A stretch of 64,000 nt of DNA from Cristatella mucedo. Taxonomy: Eukaryota; Bryozoa; Phylactolaemata; Cristatellidae. Location of the stretch: NCBI GenBank assembly GCA_009760855.2, contig WPIO01000102.1:496001-560000 (forward strand), given 5' to 3'. The translations under genes were made by a program, and so were the position numbers. Positions 1 to 9,744 of the stretch are shown here, one piece after another. The first letter of the stretch is position 1. Every line of letters begins with the position of its first letter. A model generated the notes under the pieces. It had not been told where the DNA came from. It saw only the letters and a list, made by a program, of their open reading frames with translations, and did no database searches.

Positions 1-374
1 CTAATATTTAAGTGAACTGGCGGAACAAATGGATTTTTAGGATGCGCAACCAAAGACAGTCCAGTTGCCCAAAAATCAACCAAAGCAACATCCAAACCCA
101 TCACAGAACCAGCAATTTTGCCATAAACTACAGAAACATTTACTCCCATTTTCTCCATTATATTTCCATGCAGCAGCTTCATTTGACTGCCACCACCAAG
201 ATCTCTTTTCCAGATATGAGTTTGAAATGTTGGCGCAACTTCCGACAAGCAATGGAATAAATTTGTTGATTGTAAATAATCGGACTCCCAAGACTCGACA
301 GATGAGACTATTTTCTCTTGCAATTGATACATAAAATCTACAACCAAAGGCTGCACTGATGATATTTCTGACAA
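1..374 (-). CDS. hemF: Oxygen-dependent coproporphyrinogen III oxidase, N-terminal part (cut by window edge)
   Basis: The minus strand is open from position 374 to the left edge and reads as the N-terminal part of HemF, which decarboxylates coproporphyrinogen III to protoporphyrinogen IX in cytosolic haem synthesis. Visible family motifs are HIWKRDLGGGSQMK (matching the W-R-x-x-GGGG block), EKMGVNVSVVYGK and FWATGLSLVAHPKNPFVP followed by VHLN. No stop is met before position 1, so the C-terminal part lies outside. The first possible start is a TTG at 372-374, one base after the stop of the upstream membrane gene; GTG at 354-356 and ATG at 330-332 are alternatives. The tight spacing suggests co-transcription with the nuoB cluster. 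Confidence 0.88.
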   Translation of the reverse strand, partial: MSEISSVQPLVVDFMYQLQEKIVSSVESWESDYLQSTNLFHCLSEVAPTFQTHIWKRDLGGGSQMKLLHGNIMEKMGVNVSVVYGKIAGSVMGLDVALVDFWATGLSLVAHPKNPFVPPVHLNI

Positions 375-375
375 C

Positions 376-738
376 TTAAAAAGAAATCAATTTTCTAGGA
401 TCTATTGATAAAAACAACATAGTGCTAATAATTGCCGACGACAAAAGAGCGATAAATTTTATTGCATTTTGTCTGCGCAATAATTGCAAATAATCCGCAC
501 TTACAACTGAAGAATGAACCCTGACAAGATCGTAAAAAAAAACTATCAACACTCCAGAAAGCAATAGGTTAAAGCCAAAACATACAATCGCAGAAAGCCA
601 GTGAACATAGTGCCAAACAATAAATATCGGCAGAAAAATTGCCGCAAACTTTAAAAGTGTTGCATAGCGAAAAATTAACCTAAAACTACAAACTATATCT
701 ATCAAAAAATCTAAAAATTTTGCCAAATAGTGCAGCAT
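376..738 (-). CDS. Small multi-pass membrane protein, unknown function
   Basis: A 120-residue protein starting at ATG 736-738, one base after the nuoB stop. The frame stays open further upstream into nuoB, but that part is an out-of-frame shadow of nuoB, so the ATG just past nuoB is preferred. The sequence has about three hydrophobic stretches (around residues 25-45, 46-66 and 90-110) separated by basic segments, and ends in KLISF. It sits between nuoB and hemF on one strand with almost no spacing, so it is probably part of the same transcript. I do not recognise the family; the position alone does not show a role in complex I or haem metabolism. Confidence 0.6.
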   Translation of the reverse strand: MLHYLAKFLDFLIDIVCSFRLIFRYATLLKFAAIFLPIFIVWHYVHWLSAIVCFGFNLLLSGVLIVFFYDLVRVHSSVVSADYLQLLRRQNAIKFIALLSSAIISTMLFLSIDPRKLISF

Positions 739-739
739 A

Positions 740-1288
740 TTAGTCCAGAGAGATTGTTCTTGTGCGGATGATTTTCTTCTGCAGTTGCAAAATGCCATAC
801 AATAAAGCCTCTGCAGTCGGCGGACACCCAGGAACGTAAACGTCAACCGGCACTATTCTATCCACCCCGCGAACAACGGAGTAAGAATAATGATAATATC
901 CACCGCCATTAGCACATGATCCCATAGAGATAACGTACCTTGGTTCTGGCATCTGATCGTAAACCTTGCGCAAGATTGGTGCCATCTTATTTGTCAGGGT
1001 TCCGGCCACAATCATTACATCGCTTTGCCTTGGCGTGGCTCTAAAAACAACACCAAACCTATCAAGATCGTATCTACTGGCGGCAGTATGCATCATTTCC
1101 ACAGCACAACATGCTAGACCAAATGTCATAGGCCACATGGATCCAGTTTGAGCCCACTTAACCAACTTATCCAAACTAGCCAAAACAAAGCCGCGATTTC
1201 CAACATCTTGCATTGCAGATGCAATAATTTCATCATTAGTAATGGCTGAAAGGTCTTTCATGTAATAACGTGACTGATCTTTTTCCAT
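740..1288 (-). CDS. nuoB: NADH-quinone oxidoreductase subunit B
   Basis: A 182-residue NuoB, the complex I subunit that carries the terminal [4Fe-4S] cluster N2 and passes electrons to quinone at the membrane interface. The ligands are visible as the tandem Cys pair C60-C61 ([10 protein letters not shown]), C125 (SMGSCANGG) and C155 (VPGCPPTAE). Length and motifs are typical. It lies 15 bp downstream of typA and directly upstream of the small membrane gene. The other subunits usually next to it (nuoA, C, D) are not here and nuoG is about 4 kb away, so the nuo operon is dispersed. Confidence 0.97.
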   Translation of the reverse strand: MEKDQSRYYMKDLSAITNDEIIASAMQDVGNRGFVLASLDKLVKWAQTGSMWPMTFGLACCAVEMMHTAASRYDLDRFGVVFRATPRQSDVMIVAGTLTNKMAPILRKVYDQMPEPRYVISMGSCANGGGYYHYSYSVVRGVDRIVPVDVYVPGCPPTAEALLYGILQLQKKIIRTRTISLD

Positions 1289-1303
1289 CTTACAAAAAAT
1301 TAA

Positions 1304-3151
1304 TTATGCCAAAACTTCAGGCTTTCTTTCCATTCTCTTACGCTCATTTGCATCCAGATATCTCTTACGTAATCTTAAATTTTTAGGAGTAACTTCAATT
1401 AATTCATCGTCGTTAACATAAGACATCATCTGCTCCAATGTCATTACCCTTGGCGGAACAAGTTTAATATTTTCATCGCTACCAGAAGCTCTGACATTAG
1501 TTAGTTGCTTACCCTTCAGAACATTAATTACAAGATCATTGTCACGACTGTGCTCTCCAACTATCATTCCCTCGTAAACTTTCTCTTGAGGTGATATAAA
1601 CATTATTCCCCTATCTTGCAAATTGAAAATCGCATAAGCAACGGCCTCACCAGAATCAGTAGAAATAAGTGAGCCATTTCTGTATTTCTTGATCTCTCCT
1701 TTGTATGGCTGATATGAGTGAAAAACCCTATTTAAAACACCCGTACCGCGAGTGTCGGTTAAGAATTCGTTACGATAACCTATAAGACCCCTCGACGGAA
1801 CCAAGAACAATAATCTCATCTTTCCTAGCGAAGGCTTCATATCTACCATTTCTCCACGACGAAGACCAATTTTTTCAACCACTGCACCACTATACTCCTC
1901 ATCAACATCTACCACAACCTCTTCGATTGGTTCTAGAAAAATATTTTGATTTTCTTCACTTCTTTGAAAAATAACCCTTGGCCTAGAAACCGACATCTCG
2001 TGCCCCTCTCGCCTCATTGTTTCAATTAAAACTCCAAGCTGCAACTCACCCCTACCACTAACCTCAAAAGAATCTTTATCCTGAGATTCCTTAACAGATA
2101 TTGCAATATTTCTTTCGGCCTCCTTCATCAATCTATCCTTAATATTGGAAGAAGTTAATTTATCTCCATCTTGACCTGCCAGTGGCGATGTATTAACACT
2201 AATAGTTAGCGACATCGTTGGTGGATCGATTGGATAAGAGTGAAGTGGAATAGAAACCGACTCTGCAGCGATAGTGTCTGAAACAGAAGCCTTTGGCAAT
2301 CCAGAAATTGTTATAATTTCACCAGCATTTACAAAATCAACGGCAGTACGCACTATGCCCTTGAAGGTTTGTATTCTTGTTATCCTACCCTTCTCAATAA
2401 CTTCTCCCTTAATGTTTAAAACCCTAACAACCGAACCAACTTTAGCAACGCCAGAATAAACCTTTCCCGTAAGAGTTCTGCCCACAAAGCTATCTACCTC
2501 CAACATTGTTGCTAAAAATTTAAACTCACCAGATTCAACTTTAGGACTTGGAATATGATCTATAATTGTTTCAAACAATGGCTTTAGATCTCCTTCTTTT
2601 GATTGACTCATATCTTTTATTGCATAGCCGCTTCTGCCGGAGGCATAAAGTACGGGAAAATCTAATTGATCATCGCTAGCTTCCAGCATTACAAATAAAT
2701 CAAAAATCTCATTCAATACCTCACCTATCCTTTCGTCCGGTCTGTCGATTTTATTAATTACTACTATTGGCTTTAGACCCAATTTTAAAGCCTTTGAAAG
2801 CACAAATTTTGTTTGAGGCATCACTCCCTCAGAGCTGTCAACCAACAAAACAGCACCATCCACCATGGAAAGAACCCGCTCTACCTCACCTCCAAAATCT
2901 GCGTGCCCAGGGGTATCGATGATGTTGATTTTTTTATCACCAAGCTCAATTGCAGTACATTTTGCAAAAATTGTAATACCGCGCTCCTTTTCCAAATCGT
3001 TGCTATCCATCACCCTCTCGGCAATATTTTGATGATCCTGAAAAGTTCCGCTTTGCCGCAACATCGCATCTACTAAAGTTGTTTTACCATGGTCTACGTG
3101 AGCAATAATTGCCAAATTACGTATATTTACCGTTTCATAGATGTGTTGCAT
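1304..3151 (-). CDS. typA: Ribosome-associated GTPase TypA/BipA
   Basis: A 615-residue translational GTPase of the TypA/BipA family, which binds the ribosome and helps large-subunit assembly and stress or cold adaptation. G1 AHVDHGKT is at residues 17-24, switch-region RGITI near 58, G3 DTPGHADFG at 79-87 and G4 NKID at 133-136. Elongation-factor-like domains II, III and V follow, then the TypA-specific C-terminal domain (LTNVRASGSDE, EVTPKNLRLRK). The length is normal (about 605-615) and the start is unambiguous because the G domain begins within 20 residues. It is flanked by atpA and nuoB on the same strand. Confidence 0.97.
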   Translation of the reverse strand: MQHIYETVNIRNLAIIAHVDHGKTTLVDAMLRQSGTFQDHQNIAERVMDSNDLEKERGITIFAKCTAIELGDKKINIIDTPGHADFGGEVERVLSMVDGAVLLVDSSEGVMPQTKFVLSKALKLGLKPIVVINKIDRPDERIGEVLNEIFDLFVMLEASDDQLDFPVLYASGRSGYAIKDMSQSKEGDLKPLFETIIDHIPSPKVESGEFKFLATMLEVDSFVGRTLTGKVYSGVAKVGSVVRVLNIKGEVIEKGRITRIQTFKGIVRTAVDFVNAGEIITISGLPKASVSDTIAAESVSIPLHSYPIDPPTMSLTISVNTSPLAGQDGDKLTSSNIKDRLMKEAERNIAISVKESQDKDSFEVSGRGELQLGVLIETMRREGHEMSVSRPRVIFQRSEENQNIFLEPIEEVVVDVDEEYSGAVVEKIGLRRGEMVDMKPSLGKMRLLFLVPSRGLIGYRNEFLTDTRGTGVLNRVFHSYQPYKGEIKKYRNGSLISTDSGEAVAYAIFNLQDRGIMFISPQEKVYEGMIVGEHSRDNDLVINVLKGKQLTNVRASGSDENIKLVPPRVMTLEQMMSYVNDDELIEVTPKNLRLRKRYLDANERKRMERKPEVLA

Positions 3152-3227
3152 ATTTTGTTGATTAAGCTGTAATTAAAAGTTTCAAATGAAATCCAGAGGT
3201 GACTATATAAAAAGCAAAGAAAAAAAA

Positions 3228-4769
3228 CTAAACCGACAAAAAGATCTTCTTTGTTTCAAAAATAAGGTCAGAAATTGACCTTTCAAGCTGATCATCGAGG
3301 GCTTTTTTGCTCTCAATTTCTATAATCAAATCAGATTTTGTGGATCTACAGGCAGCCAAGAGCATTTTTTCAAAATCCCGAACTCTTGCAACTGGAATAT
3401 CTGCAATTAAACCGCGAACGGCGGCAAACAAAACCACAACCTGCTCTCCGGAAGATAGGGGATCTCCATTTTGTTGCTTCAAAATTTCAGATAAAATCTT
3501 GCCGCGATTAATTGTGTTGGTTGTTGATTCATCCAGATCTGATCCAAATTGTGCAAATGCGTCTAGCTCTCTAAATTGAGCTAAATCTAATTTTATCTTT
3601 CCAGAAACCTGCTTCATGGCCTTAATTTGTGCCGCAGAGCCAACTCTGGAGACGGACAGACCAACGTTTACGGCCGGCCTTGTGCCCTTATTAAATAATT
3701 CTGACTCCAAGAAAATCTGACCATCTGTAATGGAAATTACGTTGGTTGGCACATAAGCAGAAACATCGTTAGCTTGGGTTTCCACAATTGGCAGAGCAGT
3801 TAAAGAGCCGGCACCGCAATCATCTGACATTTTGGCTGCTCTTTCTAGCAATCTAGAGTGTAAATAAAACACGTCTCCAGGATAGGCCTCGCGCCCTGGT
3901 GGCCTGCGTAACAGCAAAGACATCTGCCTATAAGCTACTGCATGCTTACTTAAATCGTCATACACAATCATGGCGTGCATGCCATTATCTCTAAAGTATT
4001 CCCCCATTGCACAGCCAGAATAAGGGGCCAAAAACTGCAAAGAAGCTGGATCTGAAGCTGTAGCTGCAACTATTGTGGTATATTCCATGGCTCCTGAGTC
4101 TTGTAATTTTTTTACAATTCTCGCCAAGCTAGATCTTTTCTGACCAATTGCAACGTATATACAAAATAACTTTTCTTTATCAGAGTTGGCAGATTTATTA
4201 TACCTAGCCTGATTTATTATTGCATCTATTGCAATTGTTGTTTTGCCTGTCTGTCTATCGCCTATTATTAATTCTCGCTGCCCTCTGCCAATTGGAATCA
4301 TGGCATCGATTGTTTTTACTCCTGTGTGCATCGGCTCATGCACGGACTTTCTTTTTGTAATACCTGGAGCCTTAATTTCAACTGGACTTTTTGGATTATT
4401 AGCCGGAATTACGTCTCCACCATCAATACATTCGCCCAGAGCATTTACAACCCTACCAAGCATAATCTTACCAACCGGAACCGATATAAAACCACCAGAA
4501 ACATTAACCTCGTCTCCCTCTGCAACCAAATCTTCACCACCCATCATCACAACCGAAACAAAGTCAGCATCCAAGTTCAATACCAGCCCAACCGCACCAG
4601 TTCTGGTAAATAAAACCTGCTCGCCCATGGAAACCTCCGCCAAACCAGAAACAACAGCCACTCCATCAGAAACGCTGACAACAAAGCCAACGGACTTAAG
4701 GCGTGGCACTTCCGCAACAAAGCCAAGCAGTTTATCTTCTAAAGATTTTATTAAATTTAAAGAGCTCAT
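3228..4769 (-). CDS. atpA: ATP synthase F1 subunit alpha
   Basis: A 513-residue alpha subunit of F1-ATPase, the non-catalytic nucleotide-binding partner of beta. The P-loop GDRQTGKT is at residues 170-177, and the conserved [13 protein letters not shown] segment holding the arginine finger is near residue 370. The [22 protein letters not shown] region is visible in two parts around residue 270. It starts 17 bp after atpH, in the classical H-A order, but is followed by typA instead of atpG. The atp operon is therefore broken up here, as is common in reduced alphaproteobacterial genomes. Confidence 0.97.
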   Translation of the reverse strand: MSSLNLIKSLEDKLLGFVAEVPRLKSVGFVVSVSDGVAVVSGLAEVSMGEQVLFTRTGAVGLVLNLDADFVSVVMMGGEDLVAEGDEVNVSGGFISVPVGKIMLGRVVNALGECIDGGDVIPANNPKSPVEIKAPGITKRKSVHEPMHTGVKTIDAMIPIGRGQRELIIGDRQTGKTTIAIDAIINQARYNKSANSDKEKLFCIYVAIGQKRSSLARIVKKLQDSGAMEYTTIVAATASDPASLQFLAPYSGCAMGEYFRDNGMHAMIVYDDLSKHAVAYRQMSLLLRRPPGREAYPGDVFYLHSRLLERAAKMSDDCGAGSLTALPIVETQANDVSAYVPTNVISITDGQIFLESELFNKGTRPAVNVGLSVSRVGSAAQIKAMKQVSGKIKLDLAQFRELDAFAQFGSDLDESTTNTINRGKILSEILKQQNGDPLSSGEQVVVLFAAVRGLIADIPVARVRDFEKMLLAACRSTKSDLIIEIESKKALDDQLERSISDLIFETKKIFLSV

Positions 4770-4786
4770 TGATAGTATAGGTAAAA

Positions 4787-5341
4787 CTAATTCTTCAAAA
4801 ACGAAACGACATTATCTATCTTGCTGGCAAGGGAGTAATCAATTTTTTTATTGTCCACAAAAATCACAACTCCATCAATTATGGCTGGATTTTCCTTATA
4901 AAATATGATGTTTTTTAATCCACAAAAAGCCAAAACCTCAGCCTCTATATCCGTTATTTCATCTTGAGTTAAGTTGCCAGCGTGCACAATTTGCACCACA
5001 GAAAACTTAAGAATATTTTTTATAATTTTTGCGACATAAACGCACAGAGCTGAAAAATTACAACCTGAAAGCAGTGCAATTTTTATTAAAAAAATTACTC
5101 CAGAATTAATGTTATCGGAAAATAAATCCACCCTATAAGATAAATCTTTAATCAATGCTTCGTATCTGGATTTACTGCTAAACTTCAGGCCAAATAATGC
5201 AGTTTGCAGCTCCGCAAAAGAAGATTTTTGCAAAGAGCTGTCAATTAAAATGCGATATAAATCAAGTAAAAAATTATCTCCACGAGAGCTTAAGTTTTCC
5301 ACGCAATCTTGGGCCAACAATTTAATTTTTTGTCTTTTCAT
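4787..5341 (-). CDS. atpH: ATP synthase F1 subunit delta
   Basis: A 184-residue delta (OSCP-like) subunit that joins the F1 head to the peripheral stalk. The sequence is poorly conserved, as usual for this subunit. The N-terminal helical domain is followed by a C-terminal section with [18 protein letters not shown], a region corresponding to the alpha/beta-rich tail of delta, and an end ([17 protein letters not shown]) matching the usual S-x-x-x-K-L-x-x-L pattern. The position directly upstream of atpA is strong support. It begins 6 bp after nuoG. Confidence 0.9.
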   Translation of the reverse strand: MKRQKIKLLAQDCVENLSSRGDNFLLDLYRILIDSSLQKSSFAELQTALFGLKFSSKSRYEALIKDLSYRVDLFSDNINSGVIFLIKIALLSGCNFSALCVYVAKIIKNILKFSVVQIVHAGNLTQDEITDIEAEVLAFCGLKNIIFYKENPAIIDGVVIFVDNKKIDYSLASKIDNVVSFLKN

Positions 5342-5347
5342 AGCAAT

Positions 5348-7429
5348 TTAAATAACAGCCTTTAAAATAGAACATTTAGACATGGTTACAGAGGCTCTAG
5401 AGATATAATCAGTCATGTAAAAATTAGCAATATTGGACTGCATTTTTAGCCCATCAAAACTAATATTTTTTAATCTTTGATTTAATGTTTCCAGCGCCAA
5501 AACCTCACCAAATTCGCCAGATATTACCGAATCCATGGACTGACTGATAATCGGTACTTCAGTTCTTAAGCTTTGATGCAACTGCTCAATATTTTTGAAC
5601 CCCAAATCAAGATTTAAATAATCAGAAATTTTTATCACAACCTCCGCATCACACATAATTTCCGGCTTCAATTTTGGAGTAGCCTGAACCGCCATCTGAA
5701 CCCTACCCTCTGTGTTTGCATAAAGTGCATTTTTTTCCGTATAGCATGCACTTGGTAAAATCACATCAGCACGAGAAGCCATCACATCTCCGTGTGTTCC
5801 AATGTATATAATTTTAACATTTTGCGGAATGTTCTCAATATCCATTTCGTCAGCCGCACAACTTAAAAGTACCTTAACTTTACCAGAATTCATGGCATGA
5901 TAGATACAATCAAAACCATTGGCCAAGCATTCAGAGGAGATAAACCCAACATCCATTGCTCCAACCCTGCCGGCAGCTCTGTGTAAAATGTTGTAACGAT
6001 TAATGGAGTTAAATGGATCATAAATGCCGCTATCCATGGCTATTCTTTTTGTCAGCTCCCTTATGGCTGATCCATTTGAACCAATAATTGCTCCTTGTCC
6101 AACTATTATGGTTGGATTTTTTGCAGCCTGAAGCGCGGCTATTACTTCATTTTCCTGATTTGCAATTTTAAGCAAATCCGCCAACTCACATCCAATATGA
6201 GTAACTTTATAGTTGTGTTCACAAGAATCACCAACATAGAAAACCTTGGCACCCCTAGCAATTGCTTCACGAATTCGCACATTTACAACTGGAGCCTCTA
6301 GCCTTATATTGCTACCAATTATTAAAAAAAGATCCTTATCAGACATCGCGGCAATTCCTTCGTTAAAAATATATTCACCACGATGCAAATTGCTTAGCGC
6401 CGCTCCATCTTGCCTGCAGTCATAATATTGAGACTTAATAACTTGTAGCATTTTTTTTGCAACATAGGCAGTTTCGATATCCACCAAATCTCCAACCACT
6501 CCAGCCACATTGCCAATATTTTCCTGAATTATTTTTGCGGCAGTCAAAAAAGCATCATCAGCATCAACTTCCTGCAATTTACCCTCGGAATCTTTAATAT
6601 AGTAGCTATCTATTCTTTGATTTTTAAGACCATCATATGCAAATCTGGATTTATCGCTAAGCCATTCTTGATTTATTTCCTCGTTCGCTCTTGGCAGAAT
6701 TCTCATGACCTCCCCACCGCGAGAATCAATTCTTATGTTACTGCCAGTTGCATCCATTACATCTATGCTGTAGGTTTTTTTTAATTCCCAACTTCTTGCG
6801 GTAAATGCATATGGCTTAGAAGTTAAGGCTCCAACTGGGCATAAATCTATAATATTTCCCGACAACTCTGAAGAAATATTTTGCTGCAAAAAGGTCTCAA
6901 TTGCCATATCCTCCCCCCTACCAAATGCACCAATTTCGGAAGTACCGGCAATGTCTTCCATAAATCTAACACATCTTGTGCAATGAATGCAGCGAGTCAT
7001 GCTGGTTTTTATAAGAGGGCCCATATTTTTTTCTGGCAAAACTCTCTTGCTATCATGAAAGTGACTGCGATCGTAGCCGTAAACATAAGCCTGATCCTGC
7101 AAATCGCATTCCCCACCCTGATCACAAACTGGACAGTCTAGTGGATGGTTTATCAGCAACATCTCCATAACGCCAGATCTGGCCTTGATTATTGATTCGG
7201 TTTTGGTGTGTACAACCATTCCATCTGATGCTGGCATGGCACAGGATGCCACTGGCTTTGGATTTTTTGGCACCGCCACCTCAACAAGACACATTCTGCA
7301 ATTTCCAGCAATTTTTAACTTATCATGATAGCAAAAATGAGGTATCTCAACCTGTGCAATTCTGCAGGCCTGCATTACCGTTATGCCTTCCGGAACCTTA
7401 AAAATCTGACCATCGATAGTTACGTTCAT
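5348..7429 (-). CDS. nuoG: NADH-quinone oxidoreductase subunit G (75-kDa subunit)
   Basis: A 693-residue NuoG, the large iron-sulfur subunit of the peripheral arm of complex I. An N-terminal 2Fe-2S ferredoxin domain carries C33, C44, C47 and C63. Next comes the His/Cys 4Fe-4S segment with CPVCDQGGECDLQDQAYVYG, then the CIHCTRCVRF cluster, then a molybdopterin-oxidoreductase-like domain (from about residue 220) that binds no cofactor in this family. The order def, nuoG, atpH, atpA is compact and on one strand. Length and cluster ligands are normal. Confidence 0.96.
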   Translation of the reverse strand: MNVTIDGQIFKVPEGITVMQACRIAQVEIPHFCYHDKLKIAGNCRMCLVEVAVPKNPKPVASCAMPASDGMVVHTKTESIIKARSGVMEMLLINHPLDCPVCDQGGECDLQDQAYVYGYDRSHFHDSKRVLPEKNMGPLIKTSMTRCIHCTRCVRFMEDIAGTSEIGAFGRGEDMAIETFLQQNISSELSGNIIDLCPVGALTSKPYAFTARSWELKKTYSIDVMDATGSNIRIDSRGGEVMRILPRANEEINQEWLSDKSRFAYDGLKNQRIDSYYIKDSEGKLQEVDADDAFLTAAKIIQENIGNVAGVVGDLVDIETAYVAKKMLQVIKSQYYDCRQDGAALSNLHRGEYIFNEGIAAMSDKDLFLIIGSNIRLEAPVVNVRIREAIARGAKVFYVGDSCEHNYKVTHIGCELADLLKIANQENEVIAALQAAKNPTIIVGQGAIIGSNGSAIRELTKRIAMDSGIYDPFNSINRYNILHRAAGRVGAMDVGFISSECLANGFDCIYHAMNSGKVKVLLSCAADEMDIENIPQNVKIIYIGTHGDVMASRADVILPSACYTEKNALYANTEGRVQMAVQATPKLKPEIMCDAEVVIKISDYLNLDLGFKNIEQLHQSLRTEVPIISQSMDSVISGEFGEVLALETLNQRLKNISFDGLKMQSNIANFYMTDYISRASVTMSKCSILKAVI

Positions 7430-7441
7430 TTCTGGGCCGAA

Positions 7442-8005
7442 TTAATTTGTGAATATATCAGAATTTTGTGAGCAAACTTTTTTCTGCATTTCCAAAGCTT
7501 TTTGTTCCATCATTTTTTTCTCAACCTCGTCAATTAAAGTGTCAAGCATGGTTTTTCCATCTATATGATCATTTTCGTGCTGACAGCACACGGCCTCAAG
7601 ATTGGAATAATCATCAACAATAGATTTGCATTCACGATTAAGGTATTCTACTTTAATGTTACGATAACGCTTTGTTTTTACAGAAAGATCGGGCAGAGAA
7701 AGACAGCCTTCGTCAAAATCCATCATATCCGAACCAACTGGCCTTAAAACTGGATTGATAAACCATATTGGTTGATTCATATACGGAGTTTGCATTAAAA
7801 AAATGCGCAAGCTTTTTCCAACTTGCGGGGCAGCCAATCCTATGCCACCAGCATCAATCATGGTTTCCAACATGTCATCCAAAAAAGACTGTAATGCCTG
7901 ATTTTCTTTAAACGAAAATTCACCTTTCTCAGATTTTATTAATGGCACTTCCGCCGCAACGGTGCTTAAAACAGGACTTGGTGCTACAAATATTTTTAAA
8001 CGCAT
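7442..8005 (-). CDS. def: Peptide deformylase
   Basis: Removes the formyl group from the N-terminal methionine of new proteins. The three metalloenzyme motifs are visible: GIGLAAPQVG, EGCLSLP with the metal-ligand Cys, and the HEXXH motif as QHENDHIDG. I place the start at the ATG 8003-8005 because it gives MRLKIFVAPSPVLS, the usual beginning of the family. An in-frame ATG at 8020 would add five residues and overlap the upstream gene by four bases, which would fit translational coupling. The product is 187 or 192 residues. Confidence 0.95.
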   Translation of the reverse strand: MRLKIFVAPSPVLSTVAAEVPLIKSEKGEFSFKENQALQSFLDDMLETMIDAGGIGLAAPQVGKSLRIFLMQTPYMNQPIWFINPVLRPVGSDMMDFDEGCLSLPDLSVKTKRYRNIKVEYLNRECKSIVDDYSNLEAVCCQHENDHIDGKTMLDTLIDEVEKKMMEQKALEMQKKVCSQNSDIFTN

Positions 8006-8016
8006 AGGCAATAAAA

Positions 8017-9600
8017 TCAATCAATAAACAAAGTTAAATCATTTTTTAATTTGTCAAGTGCTTTTAGCGTCATGCTGATATCGCTACAAATTGAATCGGA
8101 AAGTGAGAAAAGCTCATTTAAATCTTCTTGGTTTTGTTGGTAATTAACGAGGCTTCCCTTTATCACTTCCTCCGTCCCACTTGCAATTTTTGCCCCTTGC
8201 AAGCACGAATGTATTAACTCAAATTCATCATTATCTTCAAAAAATGGTGTCATTATTATGTTTTTTGTTGATTCAAAACCAACTTCATAATTTTCCGTAC
8301 CTATAAATTTACACCTCAACTCATTAACATAATCCGTAGAGATGTTGAATGACGGGTGATTTTTATTAATGGAATTATCATCACCAAAAACCGCAGCATA
8401 CATAGTTTTTTGGGCAACATGATTTATGCTTGTATCGTGGTTAATAACAGACTGTAATGCAACATTCTCTTGCTGGCTTAGCAAAGAATGGTTTGTAGAT
8501 TTATCGACACATGTGGCGACAAAATAATCAGATTTTTGGATTAAATGGTCACTATTTATAGCTGTATTGTTTAAAATTTTTGCATTATTGCGGCTATATT
8601 CTAGTGAGAAATTTAATTCATTATCCATGGATGAGGTCATTTTTCTTCCGCGTGACGAACTTTTGTGCCTGGATAATTTCTGCATATCGTCAGCAAATAA
8701 ACCTCCAGAATCTGACTCAATCGCGGAATTAATGTAGTAAACTTCAGGCTTAATAATATCTTCTGTGCAGTTTTTTAAATCAACCTTTGCTTTAAATCCA
8801 TCACACAGGTCGTAAGTAGAGCCATCAAAACTTAATTTGTTCGCAAAAAATTCTTCCACTTCATCGGCATTTGAAGCAATTGCTGATGAGGAATTTGTAA
8901 ATAGATTTGGCATTTCTTCCCCTGCAGATGTTGACATGGCCGTTGAGAGATTTGAACTTTCTTCCTCCGCAAACAGAGAGTCTGCAATCTCTAAAACGTT
9001 TGTAATGGAGATTTCTGCTGTCTGGCTTGGCTGTCTGTCAAGCATTGATAACTTCACATCCTTTTGATATTTTCTTGCGATAAAAAGATCTTCCTTCAAA
9101 CATGAAGCATTGTTAACAACACAATATGAATATTCTAGTGATGTGTTTTTTGCATGTATTTGAATCTCAGGTGCTTGAGGTATAATTTTTGCAACCGCAT
9201 CCGCTGCATTCAATTTAATTACTGGCGTTGTGTTTTCGGCAATCACTTCACCGTTACAATCTTGATTGTAGCCATTATGAACATTAGAGGAAATTTTATT
9301 TTTTTTGATCTTGCGTGTCTTTTTTATAATTTCGCCATCCAAAAACAAAACATTTTCACCCTGCTCGTATTTAGGCAAAAATTCCATACCATGAAACAAA
9401 TCATCACCGGAAATCAAATTATCCACAAGCAAATCGGAATCAGATTGGATAGTGATTGTTGACAGTTCTGTAAAAGTTTGCAAAAATAAATCTAAAGAGT
9501 CGTCATTTTTATTTTTATTGTTTTTTCTTTTAGCTGCAGAGCGAACGGCAGCCATAAGATGGTCGTCTGTATAAGAACCAACAGCGCTGGAAAATCTCAT
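8017..9600 (-). CDS. Unknown 527-aa acidic, Ser/Asn-rich protein
   Basis: A 527-residue open frame just upstream of def, its stop overlapping or touching the def start. No domain is recognised. The N-terminus is basic (AAKRKNNKNKND near residue 25, KKTRKIKKNKI near 90), and the rest is rich in Ser, Asn, Asp and Glu with no membrane segment or signal peptide. The long open frame in an AT-rich genome and the tight link to def support a real gene. It is probably cytosolic or exported by an unknown route. Unlike the other large unknown proteins of the window it does not end in a basic tail. Confidence 0.7.
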   Translation of the reverse strand: MRFSSAVGSYTDDHLMAAVRSAAKRKNNKNKNDDSLDLFLQTFTELSTITIQSDSDLLVDNLISGDDLFHGMEFLPKYEQGENVLFLDGEIIKKTRKIKKNKISSNVHNGYNQDCNGEVIAENTTPVIKLNAADAVAKIIPQAPEIQIHAKNTSLEYSYCVVNNASCLKEDLFIARKYQKDVKLSMLDRQPSQTAEISITNVLEIADSLFAEEESSNLSTAMSTSAGEEMPNLFTNSSSAIASNADEVEEFFANKLSFDGSTYDLCDGFKAKVDLKNCTEDIIKPEVYYINSAIESDSGGLFADDMQKLSRHKSSSRGRKMTSSMDNELNFSLEYSRNNAKILNNTAINSDHLIQKSDYFVATCVDKSTNHSLLSQQENVALQSVINHDTSINHVAQKTMYAAVFGDDNSINKNHPSFNISTDYVNELRCKFIGTENYEVGFESTKNIIMTPFFEDNDEFELIHSCLQGAKIASGTEEVIKGSLVNYQQNQEDLNELFSLSDSICSDISMTLKALDKLKNDLTLFID

Positions 9601-9744
9601 ATCGCAAAAAAGATAATAAATAATTCAAGCATTAAAAAGCATTTTGCCGCATAAATATCAGCAAACAACTACACAACAACGCTGGACTTTTAAAACTCAA
9701 CACAATATTAACATAAAAAATTTTAAGATCTTTCTATAATAAAT

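Noticed and set aside
4243-4908. 221-codon plus-strand frame opposite atpA/atpH
   Set aside because: It is a Thr/Pro/Ser-rich shadow of the conserved atpA codons.
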